DNA from: CAYYFX01 sp964571855
GTDB lineage: Bacteria > ARS69
DNA: 64,000 nucleotides
Direction of reading: 5' to 3'
Assembly: GCA_964571855.1 (NCBI GenBank)
Contig: CAZNDO010000006.1
Span: forward strand, 62,001 to 126,000
Shown one piece after another: positions 57,201 through 64,000 of the stretch. Position numbers and translations under genes: made by a program. Within the stretch, counting starts at the first letter, position 1, and each line of letters starts with the position of its first letter. The notes beneath the pieces were generated by a model, which saw only the letters and a list, made by a program, of their open reading frames with translations, was not told where the DNA came from and did not search any database.

Positions 57201-57224
57201 TCCGATCGCGCCCGCGCGCGGCGA

Positions 57225-58853
57225 CTAGAAGTCGTCGTCGTGGTGATGCGCGCCCGCGCCCGCCGGCGCCTTGTCCTTCTCCTTGACCTCCGTGATCACC
57301 GCCTCGGTGGTCAGCAGGAGGCCGGCGATGGACGCGGCGTTCTGCAGCGCCGTGCGCGTCACCTTCGCGGGATCGATGATCCCGGCCTCGAACATGTCCA
57401 CGATCTTGCCCGTGTTGAAGTCGTAGCCGCGGTTCTTCCCCGCCGCCGCGACCTCCTTGGCCGCCAGGCTGCCCTCCATGCCCGCGTTCTCCGCGAGCTG
57501 GCGGATGGGCTCCTGCAGCGACCGCCGGACGATGGCGGCCCCGGTGGCCTCGTCACCGGTCAGCGTGAGCGCGTCCAGCTCCTTCGCGGTCAGCAGGAGC
57601 GCGACGCCCCCCCCGGCCACCACGCCCTCCTCGACCGCCGCCCGGGTGGCATGGAGCGCATCCTCCACCCGCGCCTTCTTCTCCTTCATCTCCACCTCGG
57701 TGGCCGCGCCGACGTTGATCACGGCGACGGCGCCCGCCAGGCGCGCCAGGCGCTCCTGGAGCTTCTCCTTGTCGTAGTCCGAGGTGGCGTCCTCGATCTG
57801 CTTGCGGATCTGGGTGCAGCGACCCTCCACGTCGGCCTTCTTGCCGCGGCCCTCCACGATGACGGTGTTGTCCTTGTCGATCGTGATCCGCTTGGCCTGC
57901 CCCAGGTCCTCCATCTTCACGTTCTCGAGCTTCACGCCGATGTCCTCGGAGAGGACGTTGCCGCCGGTCAGGACCGCGATGTCCCCCAGCATGGCCTTGC
58001 GGCGATCCCCGAAGCCCGGGGCCTTCACGGCCGCCACCTTCAGGACGCCGCGCAGCTTGTTCACCACCAGGGTGGCGAGCGCCTCGCCCTCCACGTCCTC
58101 GGCGATGATCAGGAGCGGGCGGCCCGACTTCGCCGTCTGCTCCAGCAGCGGCAGCAGATCCTTCATGCTCGAGATCTTCTTCTCGTGGATGAGGATCAGG
58201 GCATCCTCGAGGATGCACTCCATCCGGTCCTGGTCGGTCACGAAGTACGGGGAGAGGTATCCGCGGTCGAACTGCATGCCCTGGACGAGCTCCAGGTTCG
58301 TCTCGATCCCCTTGGCCTCCTCGATCGTGATCGTGCCGTCCTTGCCCACCTTGTCCATGGCCTCGGCGATGATGTCGCCGATCACCGTGTCCCCGTTCGC
58401 CGAGATCGTGGCGATCTGGCGGTACTCGCCGGTGGTCCGGACCTTCTTGGACTGCTTCTTGATGCCGTCCACGACGGCCGCGACGGCCTTGTCGATGCCG
58501 CGCTTCAGCGCGATCGGGTTCGCGCCCGCGGACACGTTCCGGATGCCCTCCCGGAAAATGGCCTCGGCCAGGATGGTGGCGGTGGTGGTGCCGTCGCCGG
58601 CCACGTCGGAGGTCTTGGACGCCACCTCGCGGACCATCTGGGCGCCCATGTTCTGGTACGGATCCTCGAGCTCGATCTCCTTGGCCACGGTGACGCCGTC
58701 CTTGGTGACGTTCGGGGCGCCCCACTTCTTGTCCAGGGCCACGTTCCGGCCCTTCGGACCGAGCGTGACCTTCACCGCGCGCGCGAGGATGGAAACGCCC
58801 TTCAGGATCTCCGCGCGGGCGTCCTCCCGGAACTTCAGCTGCTTCGCCGCCAT
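57225..58853 (-). CDS. groEL: Chaperonin GroEL (Hsp60)
   Basis: A 542-residue group I chaperonin that folds proteins in an ATP-driven cage with GroES. MAAKQLKFREDARAEILKGV, TLGPKGRNVALDKKWGAP, VAGDGTTTATILAEAI, RGYLSPYFVTD and VAGGGVALL are hallmarks and the length is normal. Instead of the usual GGM repeats the chain ends KDKAPAGAGAHHHDDDF, a His/Asp-rich tail. ATG at 58853 has GGGAGGCGGGAATC. It follows groES by 13 bases in one operon. Confidence 0.98.
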   Translation of the reverse strand: MAAKQLKFREDARAEILKGVSILARAVKVTLGPKGRNVALDKKWGAPNVTKDGVTVAKEIELEDPYQNMGAQMVREVASKTSDVAGDGTTTATILAEAIFREGIRNVSAGANPIALKRGIDKAVAAVVDGIKKQSKKVRTTGEYRQIATISANGDTVIGDIIAEAMDKVGKDGTITIEEAKGIETNLELVQGMQFDRGYLSPYFVTDQDRMECILEDALILIHEKKISSMKDLLPLLEQTAKSGRPLLIIAEDVEGEALATLVVNKLRGVLKVAAVKAPGFGDRRKAMLGDIAVLTGGNVLSEDIGVKLENVKMEDLGQAKRITIDKDNTVIVEGRGKKADVEGRCTQIRKQIEDATSDYDKEKLQERLARLAGAVAVINVGAATEVEMKEKKARVEDALHATRAAVEEGVVAGGGVALLLTAKELDALTLTGDEATGAAIVRRSLQEPIRQLAENAGMEGSLAAKEVAAAGKNRGYDFNTGKIVDMFEAGIIDPAKVTRTALQNAASIAGLLLTTEAVITEVKEKDKAPAGAGAHHHDDDF

Positions 58854-58866
58854 GATTCCCGCCTCC

Positions 58867-59160
58867 CTACTTCTTCGCGATGGTGGCGAGGACGTCCTCC
58901 TCGCGCAGGATGACGTACTCGTCGCCGTCGATCTTGACCTCCGTGCCGGAGTACTTCCCGATCAGCACGCGGTCCCCCTTGGCGACGTCGAGGGCGACCC
59001 GGGTCCCCTCCTTGTTCAGTCGGCCCGGCCCGACGGCCACCACTTCCCCTTCCATCGGCTTCTCCTTCGCCGTGTCCGGGATGATGATCCCGCCGCGCAC
59101 TTCCTCCGTCTTGTCCAGCCGCCGGATCAGGATCCGGTCGGCGAGCGGGCGAACGTTCAT
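58867..59160 (-). CDS. groES: Co-chaperonin GroES
   Basis: A 97-residue Hsp10 lid for GroEL. MNVRPLADRILIRRLDKTEE, the mobile loop region EEVRGGIIIPDTAKEKPMEG and VLIGKYSGTEVKIDGDEYVI are typical. ATG at 59160 is chosen because it is the family start and has GGGAGGGAC eight bases upstream; the ATG at 59178 would add six residues. No CIRCE element (TTAGCACTC-N9-GAGTGCTAA) is visible upstream. Confidence 0.97.
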   Translation of the reverse strand: MNVRPLADRILIRRLDKTEEVRGGIIIPDTAKEKPMEGEVVAVGPGRLNKEGTRVALDVAKGDRVLIGKYSGTEVKIDGDEYVILREEDVLATIAKK

Positions 59161-59447
59161 GGGCGTCCCTCCCTGCAAGGCTTGCCGAGATAAGAAGAGA
59201 AGTCGTCGCGTGAACGACAGACGAGCCTGGACATGCCCAGGCTACGGCGGGCACGCCAGAGCGAGGAGCATGCCAGCCGCCGCGTAATGGCGGAATGCCC
59301 TGTCCCGCAACAGGATAGACGGGATCACGCCGGCGCGGCCGACCCGATGCCATGCCAGTCTGGCAGACCGAATCTCCGCCAGTCCGGCGCGCACCCTGCC
59401 GCGGAGCGCCGCGGAGGCAGGGAACGGGCTCACGGGGGCACACGAAA
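59161..59447. other. groES leader and intergenic stretch with inverted repeat
   Basis: No gene is convincing in these 287 bases (the full gap to the next gene is 340). The most regular element is an inverted repeat AGCCTGG-N6-CCAGGCT (59224-59243), about 65 bases before groES, which could be a heat-shock operator. Several weak hairpins (for example GCCAGTCTGGC) follow. A -10-like TTATCT (59188-59193, minus) lacks a matching -35. Confidence 0.4.
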
Positions 59448-59473
59448 GGGGGACCGGGTCGCCCCGGCCCCCC
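59448..59473 (-). terminator. Hairpin terminator of the pilin-like operon
   Basis: GGGGGACCGGG (59448-59458) pairs with CCCGGCCCCCC-type bases (59463-59473) with one mismatch and a TCGC loop, 28 bases past the stop at 59501. On the minus strand it is followed by TTTCG. Confidence 0.65.
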
Positions 59474-59500
59474 TCCGATCCGCTCCCGGATCGTGGACCC

Positions 59501-61285
59501 CTACGGGGTCACTTCCTGCCACATGTAAAGCCGCGAGACCAGCGGCGCGAACGGCGGCTGCCCGGACATCCCGGAGAACGCCGGATCGTAGCCGTAGTCG
59601 CGGTACGGCGGGCTGTACGCCGCGTGCTTCGACCACGCCACCTCGCCGGGCCGGATCCCGTCGTTGCGCACGTTGTCCGCCATGTCGGCGAACTGCATGT
59701 GCACGATCGAGCCGCGCTTCTGCAGGGTGCGCGAGCTGCCCCAGGACTCCAGCATCTGGTCGTTGTTCGCCCAGGCGTCGCCTGCGGACGGATCATCCGG
59801 ATCGCCGTCGCCGTCCAGGTCCGCGAAGTTGGCCTCGTGGACCACCGGGATGCCGTCCACGAGCGCGGCGTTGATCACCGTGGTGCCGTTCGAGGCCTGC
59901 CGCGAGCTCTTCGGGGCATGCGTGTACGCCGGGTCGTCCGACCACGCGTCCGACAGGTGCCAGATGCGGCCGGCGGAGATCACCGCTGCGGCGCGCTTGT
60001 TGACGCTGTTGAAGCTGCCCACCGTGTAGATCGAGTGGGCCGCCACGATGGTCAGGTCGTCCTGCAGCTGCTCGGCGTTCACCAGCCGCAGGGGCACCTC
60101 GGAGTAGATGAGCCCGTTCGCCGGCCAGTTCCCGGAGTCCCTCAGCTTCTGGACGTCCAGCTCCTGGACGGTCACGTCCATGTCCAGCGACTGGTTGTAG
60201 AACGTCTTCTCGGTCACCGCGTCGCCGATCCAGGCCGTCACGTCGCCGCCGTAGGCGTCGTACTGCCGGTCGCCGGCGCGGATGCGGATCGCCGCGTTCG
60301 AGTCGTAGTAGCCGCCCGGCTGCACGGTCTCCAGCGGCGGCGGGTCCACGCGGGTGGCGCCGAGCGAGCCGTCCTTCACGGTCCCGCCCCAGAGCTCCAG
60401 CGCCCCGTTGATGCCGTCGGACGGGTTGTCGTTCGTCCAGTTCGCGTTCTCGGAGTCCATGGCGTTGCCCGGCGTCCCGTTGACCATCTCCACGTAGTTG
60501 CCGTTCCGGTCCTTGATGTAGACGCGGTTGCCGGAGTACTTGTCCCGGCCCCAGGCGTCCGTGGTCCGGATCATCTGCCCCGTGGCGGAGATCAGCGGCG
60601 AGTCCACGCGCAGCGTGGTGCCGTCCGGGCTGAAGTACAGGTCGCCGTTCGCGTGCACCTTGCCGGTCACGGTCTGGTCCACGCCGCGGACGAACTCGGA
60701 GAGGTCGCCGTCGGAGTACAGGGCGTACCCGAAGGCCGGCTCCGTGAAGCCGCGGACCTGCAGCTGCCGCCGGTACGAGCCCACGGTCCCGATCACGTCG
60801 ATCAGGTACTCGTCCTCGTCCGCCGCGGCCGACGCCGGGCGCAGCGAGAACCGGAAGCTCTCCGGCAGGCGGGTCCCGGTGAGGCCGTTCCCCGGGTCCC
60901 CGGGGTTCCACTCCCACACGAGCCAGCCGTCGTTCCGCTCGTCGTTCAGGCCGTTGTTGTTGGAGTCGTCCCGGACGAGCGCGCCGCCCTGGAACACGAT
61001 GGGCGCCATGAGGGACGCCACCGCCACGGACCCGTCCGCCTCGTGCGTCCGGGCACGGAAGTTCGACGCGGCGAACTCGCGGTACGCCGCGTGCGCACCG
61101 GACTCGGCCACGTACAGCGCCTGCGCCCACTTCTCCTGGTTGGTGGCGATCTTGCCCTCGGTGTTGGCGAGGATCAGGAACGTCCCCCCCGCCAGGCTCA
61201 GCACGGTGAGGATCAGGAGCGAGATGACGAGCACCGAACCGCGCTCATCCCCGCCACCGGTCCCCGGGCTTCGGAGTCGGAACAT
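59501..61285 (-). CDS. PilX-like type IV pilus assembly protein
   Basis: A 594-residue exported protein. The N-terminus GGGDERGSVLVISLLILTVL then SLAGGTFLILANTEGKIA is the PilX_N form of a prepilin-like hydrophobic helix, and YVAESGAHAAYREFAASNF continues the pilin-type helix. The rest is a large beta-rich passenger with VDQTVTGKVHANGDLYFSPD and a calcium-loop-like DLDGDGDPDDPSAGD near 535. ATG at 61285 has GGAGGGAAACC. It follows the fibronectin-domain protein by 14 bases, suggesting one cell-surface pilus or secretion structure. Confidence 0.85.
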   Translation of the reverse strand: MFRLRSPGTGGGDERGSVLVISLLILTVLSLAGGTFLILANTEGKIATNQEKWAQALYVAESGAHAAYREFAASNFRARTHEADGSVAVASLMAPIVFQGGALVRDDSNNNGLNDERNDGWLVWEWNPGDPGNGLTGTRLPESFRFSLRPASAAADEDEYLIDVIGTVGSYRRQLQVRGFTEPAFGYALYSDGDLSEFVRGVDQTVTGKVHANGDLYFSPDGTTLRVDSPLISATGQMIRTTDAWGRDKYSGNRVYIKDRNGNYVEMVNGTPGNAMDSENANWTNDNPSDGINGALELWGGTVKDGSLGATRVDPPPLETVQPGGYYDSNAAIRIRAGDRQYDAYGGDVTAWIGDAVTEKTFYNQSLDMDVTVQELDVQKLRDSGNWPANGLIYSEVPLRLVNAEQLQDDLTIVAAHSIYTVGSFNSVNKRAAAVISAGRIWHLSDAWSDDPAYTHAPKSSRQASNGTTVINAALVDGIPVVHEANFADLDGDGDPDDPSAGDAWANNDQMLESWGSSRTLQKRGSIVHMQFADMADNVRNDGIRPGEVAWSKHAAYSPPYRDYGYDPAFSGMSGQPPFAPLVSRLYMWQEVTP

Positions 61286-61299
61286 CGGTTTCCCTCCTT

Positions 61300-64000
61300 C
61301 TACGGACAGGTCACGAAGATGACGTAGCTGGTCCCCACCGCGCCGCCCCAGCCCACGGCCTTGTTGCCGCGAAACGTGTACGACCCCGCGTCGTACGTCT
61401 TGGACCACAGGCCCAGCGTGGGCGTGCCGGTGTCCGTGACGCCCACGGACGTGCCGGTGGCGGTGTAGTTGTTCTCGATCCAGTCGGGCGGGTTGCCGCG
61501 CGGGTCGTACGCGATCCAGACCTTCACCGCCGTGTCGAACCGGAGCACGAGCGCGTGCGAGTCGCCCTTGTTCTTGTCGTTGTTCGGCGTGCGGACCAGG
61601 GTGGCGCCGTCCAGCTCGGCCGGCAGGTACGTGAGCGTGTACGTGCGGTCCGTGTAGTACTGCTGGCCGACGGCCACGTCCCGGATCACGTTGTACGGCG
61701 CCGTGCTGTTCACGCTGACGATGGTCACGCCGAGGCTGCACGCGGCCGCGAACGGCACGACGTACGGCCCGCACCGCGCCGTCGGCGCCCCGAGGAACGT
61801 CATCTCGATCCCGGCCCCGGCCAGCTCCAGCGGCGCCGACGGCGCGGTGGGGTACTCCCACCAGCGGACCGTGAGCGTGCCGCCCGCCGCGGGCGGGATG
61901 CTCTGGGTGGACGTGAGCTGCAGGGTGTCCCCGGGACCCGCGTCCGGCCACGTGCCGGCCAGCCACACGGTCGCCCCGTCCAGCAGCACGGCGTACGGGA
62001 AGAGGACGGGATCCGTCCAGTCCAGGACCAGCTTGCCCATGTGGTACGTGTCCACCGCGGACAGGTTCTCCACGCGGACGTCCATCTGCTCCAGCATGCT
62101 GCCGGTCACGACCGCCGCCTGCCCCTCGTCGATCCCGAGGCACGACACGCCGGCCCCGGAGTTGTCCACGAACACCTGCACGGAGTCGGACACCGAGCAG
62201 CCGTTGTCGTCGAAGATCTCGACGACGAGCCCGTGCGGACCGTCCGGCACGAACGACGTGGTCCAGCCCGAGCCGAAGTCGCCGAACTCGTACGGCGCCG
62301 CGTAGTCCACGTAGGACACCGAGCCGTCCACCCGGAACTCCACCCGCTCGAGCGTGGCCGTCGAGCAGGCCACGGCGTTCACCGTCCAGGACACGGTGCC
62401 GGCCACGACGTCGTAGTCCGCCGGCGTCACGATCGAGCCGGCCGGCGGGCAGAGGCAGCCCCAGCTCGGCACGGCGGACGCCGGGCTGGCCGTGGGGCTC
62501 TCGTTCCCGCACAGGTCGTAGGCCGCCACGGACACGTAGTACGTGGATCCCGCCGTCAGCCCGCTGACCGTGTGGAAGAGCACGCGGCCCACGTCGACGC
62601 TGCCGTCCCACGAGCCGGGGCTGGTTCCCCAGAACACCCGGTAGCCCAGCACGTCGGACTCGGACGCGGCGGCCCACGACACGCGCAGCGCGTCGCCGGT
62701 GCCGGTGTCCACCACCACGAGGTTGGTCGGCGGGACCGGGGGCGCCACGTTGTCCGCGCACGCGGTTGGGACGGCGTCGATCAGGCCGGAGTAGCCGCCC
62801 GTGTGCCCGCAGCCGTCCAGGGCCGCCACCTGGAACTGGTAGCTGGTCCCGTTCTCGAGCCCGTACACCGAGTAGGTCTGCACGTTCCCGACCTGCAGCG
62901 TGGACGTCACGCCCTCCGACGGGTTCCTGAAGTGGACCTGGTAGCCCACCACGTCGTTGTCGGGGACCGCGTCCCACGTGAGGCGCACGAACTCATCGCC
63001 GCCCGTGGCCGCCACGTTGTCGGGGATGTCCGGCGCGGTGACGTCCTCGTCGCACGGGATCATCGTGATGGAGAAGTCCGGCGTGTTCGGGCTCACGTTC
63101 CCGCAGGCGTCGAGCGCCGCGACGCGGAACGTGTGCACCGCGTCCTGCGCCAGACCCGTCAGGATGATCGACGTGCCGGTGGACGTGGACGTCCGGGTCG
63201 TGGCCGGGTCGTTGCTGTCCTCCCACGTGATCCGGTAGCTGGCCAGGTCCCAGTCCGCCGGCGCGGTCCAGGTGAGCTGGATGCGGTCGTCGCCGACCAC
63301 GCGCCCGGAGAGGTTCGTGGGCGCCGCCGGCGGCGTCGTGTCGGACGTGACGCCGCTCGCGCTGCCCGAGTATCCGGACAGGTTGTCGGCCGCGTCCACG
63401 GCCTGTACGGCCATGCGGTAGTTGGAGTTGAGATCCAGCCCCGTGAGCGTGTAGCTCGTGGCGCTGCCCACGTAGATCGGGGACGGCCCCTGCGCCGCGG
63501 TCACGCCGTCGTACGGCGGGCCGGAGTTGCCGTCGGAGTAGTGCAGGAAGTAGCCGGCCAGGTCCGTGTCGGCCACGCCCGTCCAGGTGGCGGTGGCGGT
63601 GCCGCAGCCGAACGTCACGGCCAGCCCGGAGGGCGCCGCCGGCGGCGTCACATCCCCGCCCGTGGGCACGCTCTTGCCCAGGTTCCGGCACTGCACGCGC
63701 GTGGACATGCCGATCTTCTCGTCGTGCAGCCGGGCCGCCCGCGCCTCGCCGAAGGAGGCGCCGCTCCCGAACACGAAGATCTCCACCTCGCGCACGGACG
63801 GCCGCGCCGCCGTGACGTTCCCGGCGCCGTCGCGGTACACGAAGCGCAGGGAGTCGATGCCCACGGCGATCTCGTCGGTGAAGACGCCGTTCGTGCCGTC
63901 GTCATCCGGCGACCGGACGAGCAGCAGCTCGTTCGTGTTGCCGTCGCCGTCCTGGTCGCCCGTGTCCAGCCGGAACGTGCGGGTCTGGTTCCGCACGTTC
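61300..64000 (-). CDS. Fibronectin type III repeat protein, probably PilW-like (5' end outside window)
   Basis: Only the last 900 or so residues are inside the window; the start lies beyond base 64000. The first visible 100 residues (REVEIFVFGSGASFGEARAA, MSTRVQCRNLGK) look like the end of a PilW-type minor pilin. Four fibronectin type III domains follow, each opening with TPPAAPSGLAV, TPPAAPTNLSG, APDIPDNVAATGG and VPPTNLVVVD, then an Ig-like domain (VEFRVDGSVSYVDYAAPYEF, GPHGLVVEIFDDNGCSVSDS) and a C-terminal beta-rich region ending SYVIFVTCP. It is coupled to the PilX-like gene. Likely a large adhesive or substrate-binding pilus tip protein. Confidence 0.85.
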   Translation of the reverse strand, partial: NVRNQTRTFRLDTGDQDGDGNTNELLLVRSPDDDGTNGVFTDEIAVGIDSLRFVYRDGAGNVTAARPSVREVEIFVFGSGASFGEARAARLHDEKIGMSTRVQCRNLGKSVPTGGDVTPPAAPSGLAVTFGCGTATATWTGVADTDLAGYFLHYSDGNSGPPYDGVTAAQGPSPIYVGSATSYTLTGLDLNSNYRMAVQAVDAADNLSGYSGSASGVTSDTTPPAAPTNLSGRVVGDDRIQLTWTAPADWDLASYRITWEDSNDPATTRTSTSTGTSIILTGLAQDAVHTFRVAALDACGNVSPNTPDFSITMIPCDEDVTAPDIPDNVAATGGDEFVRLTWDAVPDNDVVGYQVHFRNPSEGVTSTLQVGNVQTYSVYGLENGTSYQFQVAALDGCGHTGGYSGLIDAVPTACADNVAPPVPPTNLVVVDTGTGDALRVSWAAASESDVLGYRVFWGTSPGSWDGSVDVGRVLFHTVSGLTAGSTYYVSVAAYDLCGNESPTASPASAVPSWGCLCPPAGSIVTPADYDVVAGTVSWTVNAVACSTATLERVEFRVDGSVSYVDYAAPYEFGDFGSGWTTSFVPDGPHGLVVEIFDDNGCSVSDSVQVFVDNSGAGVSCLGIDEGQAAVVTGSMLEQMDVRVENLSAVDTYHMGKLVLDWTDPVLFPYAVLLDGATVWLAGTWPDAGPGDTLQLTSTQSIPPAAGGTLTVRWWEYPTAPSAPLELAGAGIEMTFLGAPTARCGPYVVPFAAACSLGVTIVSVNSTAPYNVIRDVAVGQQYYTDRTYTLTYLPAELDGATLVRTPNNDKNKGDSHALVLRFDTAVKVWIAYDPRGNPPDWIENNYTATGTSVGVTDTGTPTLGLWSKTYDAGSYTFRGNKAVGWGGAVGTSYVIFVTCP

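Noticed and set aside
59161..59260. CIRCE or sigma32 promoter upstream of groES
   Set aside because: Neither the TTAGCACTC dyad nor a CTTGAA/CCCCAT pair is present.
59242..59433. 63-codon minus-strand frame upstream of groES
   Set aside because: It has no ribosome site, family resemblance or promoter, and it overlaps the leader region of groES.
1..64000. CRISPR arrays, insertion sequences, phage genes, rRNA genes
   Set aside because: No regularly spaced repeats, transposase motifs, phage structural genes or rRNA-like sequence were seen in reading the window.

Overview
The window is very GC-rich, densely coded DNA from an uncultivated-looking, diderm, heterotrophic bacterium. Signs of an outer membrane are a TonB-dependent receptor, several beta-barrel-like secreted proteins and lipoproteins. 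Secreted proteins with FlgD-type Ig tails, a beta-helix protein ending in a WGQIKSLYR-like tail and PilX/PilW-like pilin genes fit the Candidatus Eisenbacteria / FCB-related end of the tree. That placement is inference from protein style; there is no rRNA gene here. Genes are chained by 4-base GTGA or ATGA stop/start overlaps, and many starts are GTG or TTG. I see no tRNA, rRNA, CRISPR array, insertion sequence or phage gene.

Layout. (1) 1-6802, minus strand: one operon with a PLP aminotransferase, a YqeC-type selenium-hydroxylase accessory protein, carbamate kinase, an SsnA/guanine-deaminase-like amidohydrolase, a BMP-type nucleoside-binding lipoprotein, an embedded family 2 glycosyltransferase and a sugar/nucleoside ABC ATPase cut by the window edge; it looks like purine salvage or breakdown. 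(2) 6800-9285, minus: sulfatase-like lipoprotein and an unknown secreted protein. (3) 9489-19409, plus: a YhaN/SbcC-like protein with a destroyed P-loop, a secreted protein with a peptidoglycan-binding-like end, then AddB and AddA. (4) 19417-31000: a LamG protein and two surface-sugar sets (epimerase, DegT aminotransferase, carbamoyltransferase, GNAT protein; formyltransferase, acetyltransferase, Gfo/Idh/MocA oxidoreductase), split by a zinc-ribbon/SPFH-GYF pair and a 224-base inverted repeat. (5) 30881-38941: unknown secreted protein, agmatinase-like enzyme, beta-helix protein, membrane sulfatase-like enzyme, DNA polymerase IV, and a metallophosphatase-tetraheme cytochrome fusion whose reading frame is interrupted by one in-frame TGA exactly where relatives carry a cysteine: a candidate selenoprotein.

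(6) 39044-45481, plus: a sigma70 promoter and cobalamin riboswitch lead into a four-gene operon of a beta-propeller, a BtuB-like TonB receptor, a second repeat protein and a beta-propeller lipoprotein, resembling a corrinoid uptake system with BtuG-like surface partners. (7) 45496-52908: outer-membrane barrel, PMT-type glycosyltransferase, then sigma factor-Fur/PerR-metallo-hydrolase, and rhomboid-lipoprotein pairs. (8) 53395-59160, minus: a 51-residue histone H1-like protein, a receiver without its phospho-acceptor Asp behind a near-perfect sigma54 promoter, an NtrC-family activator and its PAS histidine kinase, then GroEL/GroES. (9) 59501-64000, minus: a PilX-like protein and a truncated fibronectin type III protein.

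The strongest leads are the candidate selenoprotein at 37514-38941 (a selenium-linked yqeC lies 33 kb away), the cobalamin operon, the sigma54-driven pseudo-receiver, and the pseudo-ATPase ahead of AddAB. Promoters with the extended -10 form TGNTANNNT recur across the window.
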